Positions 32,375-46,280 of a DNA stretch of 64,000 nucleotides are shown in pieces. The notes below the pieces were generated by a model, which was not told the DNA's origin, did no database searches, and saw only the letters and a list, made by a program, of their open reading frames with translations. The stretch's first letter is position 1; each line of letters opens with the position of its first letter. This stretch comes from Absidia repens. Its lineage: Eukaryota > Mucoromycota > Mucoromycetes > Mucorales > Cunninghamellaceae. The position numbers and the translations under genes are program-made. The stretch covers positions 372,001 to 436,000 of the forward strand of contig MCGE01000010.1 of the NCBI GenBank assembly GCA_002105175.1. The letters are read 5' to 3'.

Positions 32375-33804
32375 GGTAGCAAGAGATAAAAAAAATAAAA
32401 AATAAAAAAAGGAAAAGAAACAGATAAAGTAAATAAAATGCACGATGAGAGAAAAAAAATATGCAGGTGACGCTAGATGCAAAGCCAATGACAGGTGAGA
32501 AATAAGGCTGGTATTTCAATCACCGAAACCATCACCACTTGTGCCTATCATACAGGCGTAACTGTATTCTAGATTCAATACCTCTGTTGGAAGACTTAGG
32601 GTCGAGGTAGAAGAGTTAACTAGGAGAATAAGAAGTACTTTTGGAAGACAAATAAGGAAAACAGTATAATACAGCACAGTAAGCGCCGCCTATTTCGGCT
32701 AGTTGCTGGAGAGAAAGGGCTACTTAGGATTTACATTGCACATAATCGTATTGTATCATTGCATATATAAAGCAATTGCTATTGTTTATTATAATGTAAA
32801 AAAAACACGGCAAACACAATGATTTAAACTCCTAAATTAACAGTAAAGCCAATTGATTCGAGTATTTCATGCATCATAATGGCAACAAGACAAAACTTTT
32901 TTTAATATCAGCGACCTAATCCGAGCTAAAAGTATCCTTGCTTGGTAAAGACCTAAGCTGTTCTCCCACGTCTGGCCCAGCATAATAACCCCTCTCTGGC
33001 GTGGTCGACCCATCCTCAAACGATGAACACAACTCGCCCCCAAATCTCCTTTCTTATCGCATCCTCGCTACATGTAAGCCATTTTCTCCCCTAAAAACAA
33101 ATGCAGTGACAATTACGAAAGTAGTAAGATCCTTAAGACTGCTTTAATGGCCAAAAATCGTCGCTACGGTACGCTTAATAGTTGATTGGTTAATAATTTT
33201 AAAGGTACATCGATCAAGCCACTCACACCGTATAGTACTATTCTTCATTCGGAAAAATCGTCAATGCAAAAAATAATAATTAAAACACAGCTTGGGGCCG
33301 ATAAAAAAAAATAAAAACGGCCCCTTTTACTCGTTCTGATTGAAATGCCGGCGTGAGTTGAGGGCAAAGAAAATTTTAGTTGTGTTTTTCAAAACAGATT
33401 AAATGTTCTCTTTTTTAAAGGAATAAAAAAAAGTTGAGACATTTGATTGGTTTCCAGCTGCTGATTGACATCATCGATGCATATCCAAAATAAAGAGCAC
33501 ATATGGATTACTGATACTTCACACTTAATTTGATAGATGGAACATTTTAGCGATCAAAAGCGTTTCTACCCGCCTCATGTGAATGTAGCATGTGATAAAG
33601 GAGAATAAGAGAAGAAATGAAAATAATGCATTTTTTGTGTATAAGCAAGTATACATTCAAACTGTTCAAGCTACCAAATAAAAAACCTTGACTCAGTGGA
33701 AGGGCCGTCACTTGGCACAAAAGAGATCGGAATTCATGTTCCGAAACTCTCCACAAGCATAACATTTCTCAATCCAGTTTAAAAAATTATTGCTCTGAAT
33801 CACA
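32375..33804. other. Intergenic upstream of malate synthase
   Basis: About 1.4 kb without a supported gene. It should contain regulatory sequence for malate synthase, whose promoters in fungi respond to C2 carbon sources. Open frames here are short and unremarkable. Confidence 0.4.
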
Positions 33805-33811
33805 TATAAAA
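33805..33811 (+). promoter_or_regulatory. TATA box of malate synthase gene
   Basis: TATAAAA about 110 bp before the ATG, followed by a long CT-rich tract (33840-33895), a common layout for strongly expressed fungal genes. Confidence 0.55.
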
Positions 33812-33920
33812 ACTAGCTGGAGTTTTTATTTTTTTATTATTCTTTTCTTCCACTCAACTTTTTTTCTTCCTTCCTTTCTTTCTTTATTATTACACTTTTT
33901 AAACAACAACTATTACTATA

Positions 33921-35292
33921 ATGTCAGCTTCCCCTTTAAAATCGTCTATTCCAGGTGTTGCTGTGATTGGAAAAGTGACTCCTGAGCAAGCAGAAATTTT
34001 GTCTCCCTCTGCCTTACAATTCCTTGCCACTCTTCACCGCATCTTCAACCCTACTCGAAAGGCCTTGTTGTTGAAGCGAGACTTGCGTCAACAAGAAATG
34101 GATCGTGGTGCCCTTCCTGACTTTTTACCTGAAACTGCCTTTATTCGTGAAGATCCCAACTGGCGCGCTGCTGTACCAGCTCCTGGTCTTCAAGATCGCC
34201 GTGTGGAAATCACTGGCCCTGTCGATCGAAAAATGGTTATCAATGCTTTGAACGCTGGTACTTCCACTTTTATGGCTGACTTTGAAGGTAATAAAGAATT
34301 GAACATATTTGTGAAGGAGAAAAAATAACCGGGAAGAGCTCACTCCCCCCCTTTGTTTCTTGATGATGGTGGAGTAGACTCCAGCTCTCCGACATGGGAA
34401 AACATGATCGATGGTCAATACAACTTGCGTGATGCTGTCTGTGAAAAGATTTCATTTAGCGGTTCCAATGGCAAGAAATACGAATTACGAAAGGACGGCA
34501 AACTTGCCACTCTTATTGTCCGGTAGGTTTCTTTTTCATTCAAAATATATGTGGAATCACCCTGTTTGAAATTCTGACACTAATATATATACTTGTATAT
34601 TAAAACTAGTCCGCGCGGTTGGCATATGGTGGAAAAACATGTTCTTGTTGATGGTGAACCTTGTTCTGCGTCCCTCTTTGACTTTGCTTTGTATTTCTTT
34701 CACAATGCCAGTGAGCTTATCAAGCGTGGTAAAGGACCTTACTTCTACCTCCCAAAGTTGGAATCTCATCTTGAAGCAAGGTAAGAAAGTATATAATATA
34801 TATAAACACTTTTATAGCGATTCCAATTAAATAATTATTATCTTTATTATCATGCCATGTCAATAGGCTTTGGAATGATGTATTCAATGTGTCTCAAGAT
34901 ATGATCAATATCCCGCGGGGCACTATTCGTGGTACTGTTTTGATTGAAACCATCCTTGCAGCATTTGAAATGGACGAAATTATTTATGAATTGCGGGATC
35001 ATTCTTCTGGTCTGAACTGTGGTCGTTGGGATTATATCTTCTCCTTCATCAAAAAACTTCGAAATCACCCCAACTTTGTTTTGCCCGATCGATCTGATGT
35101 AACTATGACGGTTCCGTTTATGGATGCCTATGTTCGCCTTTTGGTCCAGACTTGCCACAAACGCGGTGTCCATGCGATGGGTGGTATGTCTGCCTTCATC
35201 CCTGTCAAAAACGACAAGCAAGCCAACGATGCTGTTACTAAAAAGGTGTATGAAGACAAACTTCGTGAAGTGGAGGCTGGTCATGATGGTAA

Positions 35293-35323
<31 letters not shown>

Positions 35324-36115
35324 GAAAAGGCGGTGGTATTGATTAAATTGTTATTGATACGTGATGTATTTTTTGTAGGTACATGGGTCGCCCATCCGGG
35401 TCTTGTACAGATTGCTTTGGACGTCTTCGATGAACATATGCCTCAACCTAATCAAATTCATATTCGCCGTGATGACGTTGTGGTTAAGAGCACTGATCTG
35501 TTGAACATCAACTTCAAAGGTGCAGTTACTGAAAAAGGAATTCGTGGAAATATCCAAGTAGGTCTCGAATACATGGAAGCTTGGCTACGAGGTGTCGGCT
35601 GTGTTCCAATTCACGGGTAAGCATTTATGAAAAGGAAATAATTTGATTGGTGATATCATTAGCGGAGAAAATACAGTAGTGCCATTGATCGACTAACCCC
35701 TATTTTTTTTTTTTTTTAATAGACTCATGGAAGATGCTGCTACAGCTGAAATTTCACGTACTCAAGTAAGACAAAGAGATTGAAACGAAAGGAAACACTT
35801 GAATAAACATGGGTACTCATGCATTCTTTTTGTTTTATTTTAACTTTTTGTCTTTAGCTTTTCCAATGGGCCAAGCACAACACTATTACTGCCGAAGGGA
35901 CTCGTGTGACAGGTCCATGGTTATTGAAGATCCTCGATGAAGAAACCGACAAAATCCGTCAACGATTCGGAGACAAATATGCCAACACCAAGTTTGATGC
36001 TGCCAAAGCTGCCTTTGCTACCAACGTCACTGGTGAAAAACTAGATGACTTTTTGACTACTCTATTGTATGATGATATTGTCACAACTACCGCATCTCTT
36101 CCAGCTCGTCTCTGA
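33921..36115 (+). CDS. Malate synthase
   Basis: Condenses glyoxylate with acetyl-CoA to malate in the glyoxylate cycle, needed for growth on C2 compounds and fatty acids. Seven exons (33921-34287, 34378-34522, 34610-34780, 34867-35288, 35379-35616, 35723-35765, 35858-36115) encode 547 residues, the usual length of the A isoform. Motifs: [10 protein letters not shown]...[17 protein letters not shown], the active-site region [15 protein letters not shown] with [28 protein letters not shown] and [19 protein letters not shown]. The C-terminus ARL fits the peroxisomal targeting signal type 1 pattern, pointing to peroxisome/glyoxysome location. All introns are GT-AG; intron 4 holds a (TA)n run. Confidence 0.96.
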
Positions 36116-36653
36116 ATAGTCTATCGACCTAGTTTAGGTTAGGTTAGTTTAGTTTGTTTACCCCATTTTTATTCAATTCTTCTGTACAGCTTTTTCCACC
36201 CTCTTCCCTTCCATTTACACATATCTGCACCTTTTATGTTTTTCATATAGTATATTTACCCTCGCTGTCATTTTACCGCTTATGATGGTTTACTATATAG
36301 CTTGTAAATTTTTTTTTTATTACTCCCTTTCCTTCATTTAACAAAAATCCGTGATTTGTTGAATGCCTTCTGGAAATAAATGATTTGATTGCTATTGGCT
36401 GTTTTAACTCCGATGACTCTGTGGTTAGGTTGGGTTGGGTTGGAGGGAAAAAAAAAATATCGATTTTCTTTGTTCCCCTACTTTGTATTGCCTCCCCTCC
36501 TATCACTCCTCCCTCCTACTTTCTCCTTACTCCTCTCTTTGACTATATCTCAACCACTCTTCAGAAAATATAGCCGCTGTTGTATAAACATATATATTTT
36601 ATATAATATCTCACTCCATATTATATTTTTATTTTTAAAATAAGGGGAAGGTG

Positions 36654-36684
<31 letters not shown>

Positions 36685-36756
36685 TTTGCTCTCTCCTTCA
36701 TACGACTACTTTGTTATTGTTAGTATTTTTACAATCCTTCTTCATATACTATCAAC
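36116..36756. other. Intergenic, malate synthase 3' side and glycosyltransferase promoter
   Basis: AT-rich with TTAGGTTAGTTTAG and TATTTTTATTTTTA repeats. No gene supported. Confidence 0.45.
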
Positions 36757-38317
36757 ATGCGTGAATCATCACGAGCCACTTTATCAAGATGTTTCAAGTA
36801 CTTCTTTTTGTTATATGTAACAGGATCCATTTTTTATTCAACAGCTCATTTATTTGGGGTGATGAAAACGACTCCAGGATCTAGCAACAAACATATCGCA
36901 CCTCGCTCGAATAACGAACCATCCATGACAGTGTCACAGCTGCAGCAACACTATCTCGGTATACAAAAGGTCACTTGGGCGAATCGTGATGGTAAGTTAT
37001 TATGATGATGATGATGATGAGGAAGATGATGAGGAAGAGGATGAGAAAGTATATTGGTGACTATTACTTATGGGCAGGATAGAATATACATAGTCTATTG
37101 ACACTCTTTGCCTCATTTGATATTTAGGAACGAAATACGATGCGATGCCTGAAGACTTTTTACTTAGTAAAGTATTCTCTGATGCCATGGGGCCCAGCAA
37201 GGTGATTCCATACTATTTCAAGGCTCAAGAATCATTCAACCAAGAAGAAGTGACCATCTCCACTCTAGTGACCCATAATCGGTTCAAGGTGCTTAGTCGA
37301 TTGGCTTCTCATTATAAAGGTCCTGTCTCGGCGGCAATACATGTGAATGATGATGAAACCAAACAAACTATTCTCAGTGATTTACACAAACTCTACGACC
37401 AAAATCCTGATATGCGACGCTATGTGGATATCCATCTTATTGTGGACAAGGTAAATTTGGTTTTCTCAAGTGATTTTTCTTTGTTTACTTAATTTTGATT
37501 GCTTTTGGTTAGTTTGACCGACAATTTAATATGTGGCGAAATGTGGCCAAATTTTTTGCTCGATCTGAATATATCATCATGCTGGACGTGGACTTTTACC
37601 TTTGTACTGACTTTAGACAATCGCTCAAAAAGAATCCTGAATTGATGGATGTTCTTCGATCTGGACTAGGTGCGGTGGTTGTTCCGGCATTTGAATACAT
37701 CAAAGAAGAAGACGGTGAAGACTGGCGCTTATTTCCCCAAAACAAAGCTGATCTGATGTCTATTGTCGATACTGACAAAATTGATATGTTCCATCGCTCC
37801 TGGAAACGTGGACATGGGTCAACCAATTATACAAAATGGTACGCATCTTCTGAACCCTACAAAGTCACCGACTACAACTACTCCTATGAGCCCTATGTGA
37901 TATTCAAAAAGGAAGGTACACCATGGTGTGACGAACGATTCATTGGTTATGGGGCGAACAAGGCGGCGTGCTTGTATGAAATCTATTTGGCTGGTATTGA
38001 TTATTGGGTACTTCCTGATGATTTTTTGATTCACCAAACTCATCATTATCCAGAAGATACTAGAGCGAAAGAGGTATGATACAAATATATCTAACAACTG
38101 TGATGCAATGGTTTACTAACTTTTTTTTTTTTTTTTTTTTACTACATAGCGCAAATACAACAAAAAACTCTATGACTACTACCGGGAAGAAGCATGCTTA
38201 CGCTATGCCCGAATGATGATTGCTGCTGGTGAATGGGATACTGACAAGGCTAACAACGTCAAGCATGAATGTGCCAAAATCAAGGGATTCAACGACGTCA
38301 TTTCCAAAGTGCAATAA
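36757..38317 (+). CDS. GT49-like (LARGE/B4GAT1-type) glycosyltransferase
   Basis: Type II Golgi-type glycosyltransferase. Four exons (36757-36991, 37128-37450, 37513-38073, 38150-38317) give 428 residues. A short basic N-terminal tail precedes one membrane segment (about residues 13-30, FFLLYVTGSIFYSTAHLF). The catalytic domain has the metal-binding MLDVDF, EPYVIFKK, WCDERFIGYGANKAACLYEI and a late FLIHQTHHYP, all typical of the GT49 family. In animals such enzymes add glucuronic acid or xylose/glucuronic acid to O-mannosyl glycans; the acceptor in fungi is unknown. Intron 1 contains a (GAT)n microsatellite. Substrate is not predictable from sequence. Confidence 0.85.
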
Positions 38318-39439
38318 TTGGCCCTTCTCCCTTCCTTTTATAGTTTTGAAATTATTTTACCCCCTTCATCCCCATTGATCTTCATCAATTCTTCATTCCT
38401 TTTTATATAGTTATATATTTCCTGCATTTATTCTTTTATTACTATTATTATTATTATTACTATTATTACCATCTTCTGTCTTGTACTAGTACTAGTAGTA
38501 TAGTAGCTGTTATTTGCAATGATGATCGTATAGAACAAATTCATCTTTTTTTTTTGAAATTTTTACATTTTTATTTACACCACTTCATTTTATATATTTT
38601 TACCAAGTAATAAAAACTATAGAATCTATACTCAAAGTGTACATACAATGTGTGCGTGCGTTTATGTGGTTGTGTGTGTGTTTTGTCCCTATAAACTGGA
38701 ATAGATGGTACTGCCGAGATTTTGCTCACAAAAACAAGAGAATATGTTTCATTTCATATCGTCCGAAAAATTCGAACAGCTTTCAAAAAAATAATCACTT
38801 TGATTGCCGTCGCCCAAAAAAATTGTTAGAGTAGGAACCCCACACGAATGATGAACTCGGGAATAGTGAAATTGTATTTCGAATAATAATTTTTTTTGGT
38901 TCTCCTAGGCACCATTCATTTGTGTGTGTGTGTGTGTTGTGAGGGGTGGGGTTGGGGCGGTTTGACTACCTGTAATCCTTCGGGTAATACGTAAATCGAA
39001 AATATGAACATTTTTCGACCAATATACAGGGCAATGCGAGTTTTCAAGTCATAGAATTCAGTACAAGAAGGTTTAGACTTATTATAATCAAAGTTGGCAT
39101 TTTATCCCATCCCATTGTCCCTTTCTACCTTCCCATGGGACAAAAATTTGACGTCTTGGCACATCCCATCCCACTTCGTTGTCTATAACGGAACTACTCC
39201 ATAAACTAAAATAGGAAAGTTTGCTCCACGCTGACTTCAAAATCTTCATGAGAAGAAAACCGCTCAACATGCTTCCAATTTTTGCTTCAAAAAGATACCA
39301 GGCTTACAATTTTGGTAATATTTGGCTGCTGTGAAAAGAATACGAAGCCACCATACCACCACTGTCGAATGTGGTGTTAACTTTTGTAAAAATGGAGACA
39401 GCAACAAAACAAAACCTCTACAAGAGCGATCACAGAAAA
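38318..39439. other. Intergenic, no supported gene
   Basis: Contains the glycosyltransferase 3' UTR region with (TTA)n, CTAGTACTAGTAGTATAG and a short (TG)n near 38920-38935. No coding or RNA gene recognised. Confidence 0.45.
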
Positions 39440-40280
39440 TATTTCAAATGCCGCACACGTGGATTTTTTATTTTCGTCCGATGATTTTTTCTTTCCATTT
39501 TCTTCTTCTTTTTTTCTTCACCATTTTGACTTCTTTGAGGTCATGTTGGACTTAGATTAGTGTCAGGACTAGTTTAGAAAGGTTACAGCTCAAAGATTAC
39601 AAGATGCATAGGGAAACCTTTCATTTTGGATTCAGGATTTGGGACCACCATTAGTTGACTTTTTGGTACCTCCATCAGCTTAGTTTAGCGTTAATTTGTC
39701 CATACTTTGTATATACAGCTGAATAAAACACGTATTTTTCTACATAATTCAATAAGAATTTTATATAATTGTCTTTCATTCGCTGTGCAAGAGATCCTTT
39801 TTACTATTGCCACATTAGGTTCGTGTCGACACGTACTACTTCAATAAAAGGTACACTTTTAGTTTTTCTCACGGCTAATAAAATATATTAGATTCTTTTT
39901 TATACTCGTTGCTTTAGACTAGTATTGACCATTCTCAAATACCTCTGAGTTTCTCTTATCCCGTCTCCATTAGAAACACTTGTTATAATGGGCGTCTCAT
40001 CTTTGTGTTTAAATATACTATTTTTAATAGCCATCCTCTGATCCATTCGATAGTAATCAATGTCTTTACTGTAGCTGTTTTATTAATCTTCTATCAATTA
40101 CTTGCTTCCTAGTTCACCCACTATGACTACTTTTCCGATAAATTCCCAGTGACTGATTTACAGTCTTACGTCTTCTCTATTATACATGACCCTATTCTCA
40201 ATCAATTCATCATATTAATGAACCTATACCGTGTCTTGATTGTACCGGTCATTGTACTGTACTGTATTTAATAGTATTCT
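39440..40280 (+). repeat. Dispersed repeat family, copy E
   Basis: Near full-length copy: CAAATGCCGCACACGTGGAT at about 39448, T/C tract, core at 39545-39635, then repeated TTAG...GTTGACC/ AATAAAA units and a tail with CACCCACTATGACTACTTTT, CCCAGTGACTG and GTACTGTATTTAATAG. In the core hairpin both arms are one base pair shorter than in other copies (GAAAGGTT opposite AACCTTTC), a matched change. Confidence 0.8.
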
Positions 40281-41060
40281 ACTTCCGAGCATTTTCCCCT
40301 GACTTCTTTTTAGTACACTGTCGTATCAAAAATAAAATAAAAAAAATCCCTTTAATATTCAATCCACCATTCATGCCACAGTGTAGCCGCCGTAAGTAAG
40401 CTAGCCCTCCAAGAACCTTTGCGACTGGTGGCGTTTTTGGTCAACTTGCTATAAAATGTGGTATTATTCCGGCTCTAACACTCATATCAATCAACCAAGG
40501 TCATGCAATCAGCATAGGCTCCACTGTACTGGACATACAGTATATACCCAATTTGTTTTTTTCTTCTTTTCAAAAGTGTGAGGCACTGTAATTTTTTTTT
40601 TTTGTTATGACATATATGCGAAGCAAAATGAAGCCAAAAATTAAAACCCTGTCCAAACTGTTAGCAACAATCTGTTTCCAAGTTCAAGATAATACAATAT
40701 CACGTACCATAAGTCTACACTCTTTCCTCATAAGTAATGTTAAATTGATGGAAGAAGCAGAGTCCCATTTGAATCGCCGCCATCAACCATCGAAAGTTGG
40801 GAATATCTGATTTACCTTTATCAGATGCAGAGCAAGGTGCACTATTGCAGCTAATACTCATAACTAAGTAATCCCAGGTATTGCTTATGGAAAATTTCGT
40901 TTGAGTGCGCTCATAAAAGTGTGTTCTTGCGACACCACTGCGGCACGAATGAGCTTAAATTTATTCAAAGCTGTAATTTTTTAATTCCTTTTCCTTTTTT
41001 TTTTTTTTTTTTTTTTTTTCTCTTCTTATCTTCGTATTTAGTACTTTTCCTCCTATTTTG
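40281..41060. other. Intergenic upstream of ABC transporter
   Basis: Contains a possible extra fragment of the repeat tail (ACTGGACATACAGTATA near 40528) and a T-run at 40997-41019, plus a GCTCAT...ATGAGC inverted repeat (40910-40955). No gene supported; the frame at 40607-40810 has no family features. Confidence 0.4.
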
Positions 41061-44000
41061 ATGGTTGATCATGCTAACTACCTCCAGGTAAGTCAAAATA
41101 ATATTACTGCTTTACTGGACGATGGTGTTAACTAATCCTTGTCTTCTTTTTTTATAAGCGTGCCTGGACAAATACTGCTGTTACTCCCTTTTTTAGAGAA
41201 ATGTTAGTGATTTATTTATATACTGATAACAATGATAACAATGATAACAGAATCTTATTAACATTACCGGTTGGGTTTTTAATTTAGTTTCCTGGACTCA
41301 GCAATTCCCCTATTCTTCTTGGTGTGGTCACTTGGTGCCATTGTTACGGTAACACGTCGTTATAGAATGCCAAGCTCCGCATTGGACCCACCACTAAAAA
41401 ACAGCGCGTGCTTTACTCAGTCATATGGTGCGACTTCGAACAACAACGGACTTGAAGGACAGGATCAGCAACACACCGGCAATGACATGCCCAATACTGA
41501 ATTATACGACTACGAAGAAAAATCGACTCAGGGGACTCTATACAGCCGTTTACGGATTTTAGCGCTTGCTCAGTGTATTATTTATTGCAACACCCTGGCC
41601 AAGGTTTATTGTGGATTATATTCTTTTGATCCTTTGGTGGAGGGTACAGCGACCAGTTTGTTAGTTATGTATTCTGTACAATCGTTATTATGGGTAAGTA
41701 GTTGTGGTGGTGTTGAAAATGAGGTGGAATATGTGGTGATCGGTTACTGTTACTAAATTGTCAATTCAATTTCATTTAGATTTACTGCTTTGTTTTGTCG
41801 CTTCTCAATTTGGTCCTTCTTCGGAAAGCTGCACCTATTGCTGATAAGATTTGCCAACAACTCAACCTCATGTATCTTGTCCATTTTTTGACTGGACTGG
41901 GACGCCTATACTCATTCTATGCAGTTTACAACCTCTCCAATGTATCAACCGGCTATAGTGTCTCTTTTTATACTACAGCTATCTCTTTGGTGGTTCTAGT
42001 TTTTATCGCTACCGAAGAACGTCATTCTCCAGAGGAACCAATAATCACAGATACGGTAAATTGAAAAATAGCTTACGATATACAAAAATAATAATATCTA
42101 ACACTCATCTCATCCATTACTAGGGGCGTACCTTATCTGGTGAACGTTGGGCATCTCCATATTCTCTTGCCATGTTTAGCTGGGTCACCGTGATAATGAA
42201 ACTTGGCTACAAACAGACTATCCATGAATGCGATCTGATTGAACTTCCAGCTGCGAATCGTGCCAAAAACATATTATACGAATACCGTCAAAACAAACAA
42301 TCAAGCATGTTCCTATCATTGGTGTATACATTCCGGTGGTTGTTGGTGTCACAGGCATTTTATTCTTTGCTTTGGGTTATTGCTTCCTTTGGTCCTGCTC
42401 TTTTTTTGAACTTGATTATCAAGTACATTGAAGAACCTCAAGCCCAAGAACCAGGCTTGACTGGCTATCTATTTGTGGTCGGGCTCTTTTTTGCTTCTGT
42501 CAGTAAATCACTCTTGATGCAACAATCTCTGTACATAGGTCGCACACTCGATATCCGAATCAAATCTATTGTTATTGGTGAAATATATGGCAAATCATTA
42601 CGACGACGGGACAACGGCGGATCTATATCAACAGAAGGCACTTCAGCAAATGTGGATGCTTCTGAAAACAGCAATGTCAACAATCTTTTATCAGTGGATG
42701 CATCAAAGATCGGTGAAGCAGCGCCTTTTATCATGCACTCTTATGCGTATCCCATTCAAATCGTTATTTCTATTGTGGGTCTTTATCGACTATTTGGATA
42801 CGCTGCCTTCTATGGTGTGTTTACAATGGTGCTCACTCTACCGGTATCCTATTATGTCAGCAAGCAATTCAAAGAACGCCAAAGTGCCGTGATGAACGCT
42901 ACCGACAAACGTCTCAAATTGATGAATGAACTACTTACGACCATCCGAATTATCAAGTTATTTTCATGGGAAAAGGAATTTAGAAAAAGAATGATGGATG
43001 CCAGGGAAGTTGAACTCAAGACGCTTTACAAACGAATATTTACGCTCCTTTGGATGATGACTATATGGCTCATGGCTCCTATTCTTATTATGGTTGTGGT
43101 GTTTTATGTATATACTATGGATTCAGCTCTTACAGCATCAACTGCATTTACTGCTTTGGCTCTCTTCATAATCCTTCGTGGCGCTTTGATTGAACTTCCT
43201 TTTATTGTCTCAATTTATTTACAAGCTGGTGTCTCCCTCTCGCGTGTGGAAAAATTTTTGGCGGAAGAAGAGGTTTTTCCTGCGTCTCAATCTGCTCACC
43301 CTTCAGGCACCTACATTGGATTTGTTGAAAATGCCGCTTTTGGATGGGACAGACCTGCTTCCCCGACCTTCTCCTCAAACGAACCTATTATCAAGAACTT
43401 GAATATATCATTTCCTCAACAAAAATTCTCGATCGTCTGTGGCCCTACAGGTTGTGGCAAAACCACACTTCTTGGCAGTTTGCTTGGCGAAACGTACTGT
43501 TACAGTGGTCGCGCTATATTGCCTCGTCGTCCTTCCCTTCGTGATCATCAACTAGGTGGCTCTGTATCTGGTATCGCTTACGTTGCACAAACTGCCTGGT
43601 TACAAAACTGTAGCATTCGGGACAACATTTTATTTGGATTGGAATTTGATGAAGTACGCTACACCAAGGTTTTATATATGACTGCATTGACCAAGGATTT
43701 GGAAATTCTTGAATTCGGTGATGAAACTGAAGTTGGTGAATCTGGAATCAGTTTATCAGGTGGTCAAAAACAAAGGTAAAAACGAAAAACTAGCTTTTTT
43801 TTGACATATATAGCAAGTTGTTTAATTTTTACTGACGGTTATTTTTCTATTTCTAATCTTTAGGGTAGCAATTGCACGAGCTGTCTACTCATACGCTGAA
43901 ACAGTTATACTTGACGATTGCCTTAGTGCTGTTGATATACACACTGCCAAACATCTCTATGATCATTGCTTGAAGGGTGAACTGATGATCGGTCGCACAA

Positions 44001-46280
44001 TTATTCTGGTGACTCATTATGTGGACCTTTGTCTTGAAGGCGCTGACTACATTGTAGCTCTCAAGGATGGGTGTGTGGAGGCTGCTGGTAATCCTTTACA
44101 AGTACTGGAGTCGGGTGTTCTTGGCGACCCATCGACGTTTGCAAAAAATCAACACAAAGATGTCATGGAGGAACAAATCCAACAAGAACCCATACAGGCG
44201 AAATCTCAATGTATCAAAGCAACAAAATCTGGTGATGGTAGTAAATTGGTCAAGGATGAAACCCATGCCGAAGGCGAAGTATCTCGCTCGGTGTATTCGA
44301 TCTACTTCTTCGGTGCTGGTGGCTATGCATACTGGACTATAGCGCTTTTTCTTTTCTGGCTTACGGAATCAACATTTTTGGCTCAAGACTATTGGTTGAA
44401 GGTTTGGTCAGGAAAATATAGTGATTCGGGGATTCCTACACCGTCAATATCTGTTGCTTCGTCGGGTGTGTTGTTTGTCAATGATACTGTCTCAATGCCT
44501 TTTGCTCTCCCAAGTACGGTTTACCCAGTATCTGGTGCTGCGCTATCACCCAAGGACCCCCAAAGTGTTGATGTCAAATATTACCTTGGTGTTTATTTTT
44601 GTATTGGTATGGCTGGTCTTGTGGTGGCTTTTGTGCGAATGTTTATGATGTACGCTGGATCAATTCGAGCATCCCGACGTATACACTCGCAAGTGCTGGA
44701 TCGTATTTTACGCGCCAAAGTCCGATTTTTTGATACAACACCCATGGGTCGTATTATCAATCGATTATCAGCCGATTTGCAAATCATTGATCAAGATTTA
44801 TCTCCTCAACTTGTCCACTTGATATTCTCTATTGTGTCTGCAATGTTGATTATAATCCTTATTGTGGTGGTGACACCTGCTTTCATCATCCCTGGGTGTC
44901 TCACTACTGTGGTCTTTTGGTATACTGGTATTTACTATCTCAAAACATCTCGTGATCTGAAGCGTCTCAACTCTGTCTCTCGCAGTCCTATCTTTGTACA
45001 GTTTAGTGAATGTCTCAGTGGCGTACAGACTATCAGGGCTTATGGATGTGAAACCCGATTTATTAAAGACAACTTTACTTACGTTGACAACAACAATCGA
45101 TCATTTTACTGGATGTGGGCCTCAAATTTTTGGTTTCATTGCCGTGTTGATTGTCTCGGTGCTTTCGTTGGATTCTGTACTGGATCTCTGCTAATGCTCT
45201 CAAGAAAATGGATTAGTCCTGGTCTTGCTGGTCTCGCTCTTAGTTATGCCCTGAACTTCGCTGAACATATTCTTGCCACCATTCAATGTTACGCTATGAA
45301 CGAAATGAATATGAATGCTGTGGAGCGTGTGGGAGAATACTTGGAAATCGAAGAAGAAGCACCTACTATTATCCCCGAAACTTTGCCTCGAGAAAGCTGG
45401 CCAGAAGGTGGAACTATCAAGGTTGACAATTTGGTGGTCAAGTACGCTCCCGAAAATCCTGCTGTGTTACGCAATATTTCATTTAGTATCAATGCGCACG
45501 AGAAAGTGGCGATTGTGGGTCGAACAGGCAGTGGTAAGAATTCAAATTAATGCGGGGTACAATGTTCTTGCGACTAATGTGTGTTTATATATATACATAT
45601 ATATAGGTAAATCAACTTTTGCCTTGTCTTTATTCCGGTATATGGAAGCCACAAGCGGAAGCATTTTGATCGACGGCGTGGATATCTCGACAATTGGACT
45701 GGACACTTTACGATCTCGACTGACAATTATTCCTCAGGATCCTATATTGTTTAACGGCACAATAAGGTCAAACCTGGATCCTTTTGATAAGTACGATGAT
45801 GTAGTATTATGGGATGCATTAAAACGATCTCACCTGGTGGACAATGAAAATGACAACATCAGTAACAACTCCGACATTAGTGGCAATTTATCATCTTCTG
45901 AGATCAACCTGGACACAGCGGTAGCGGAAGATGGCAAGAATTTCTCGGCTGGTCAACGCCAATTAATTTCCCTCGCTCGAGCGCTGGTCAAGAAATCGTC
46001 ATTGATTGTATTAGACGAAGCTACCTCCTCTGTTGACTTCAACACCGATCGCAAAATTCAAGAAACTATCCGTTCGGAGTTCCGCGATTCGACTCTAGTT
46101 TGTATCGCACACCGCCTTCACACAGTATCCGATTATGACAGAATTCTTGTTTTAGACAATGGTGAAGTTATGGAATTTGATACACCCTACAATTTGATGA
46201 CGACAAATGGTGGTGTCTTTCAGCAAATGTGTCAACAAAGTGGCCGGTACAGTGAACTGTTAGCAATGGCTTCAAGGTAA
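41061..46280 (+). CDS. ABC transporter, ABCC/MRP type (full, with TMD0-like N-terminus)
   Basis: ATP-driven exporter of conjugates or drugs, typically vacuolar or plasma membrane in fungi. Seven exons (41061-41087, 41159-41202, 41288-41693, 41780-42055, 42124-43775, 43864-45533, 45607-46280) give 1582 residues. An N-terminal hydrophobic region precedes TMD1; NBD1 has Walker A GPTGCGKTT, Q-loop AQTAWLQN, signature LSGGQKQR and Walker B ILDDCLSAVD (Asp in place of catalytic Glu, normal for ABCC NBD1). After TMD2, NBD2 has GRTGSGKST split by an intron, FSAGQRQL, VLDEATSSVD and switch His in AHRLHTVSDYDR. The final GGTAAGC could instead be a donor to a short last exon near 46423, so the C-terminus is uncertain by a few residues. 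Substrate unknown. Confidence 0.93.

Noticed and set aside
40607..40810. Small frame before the ABC transporter
   Set aside because: No domain, no splice context, composition unlike neighbouring genes; probably chance.
40910..40955. GCTCAT...ATGAGC inverted repeat checked as a tRNA
   Set aside because: No D-arm, T-arm or B box; cannot fold as a tRNA.
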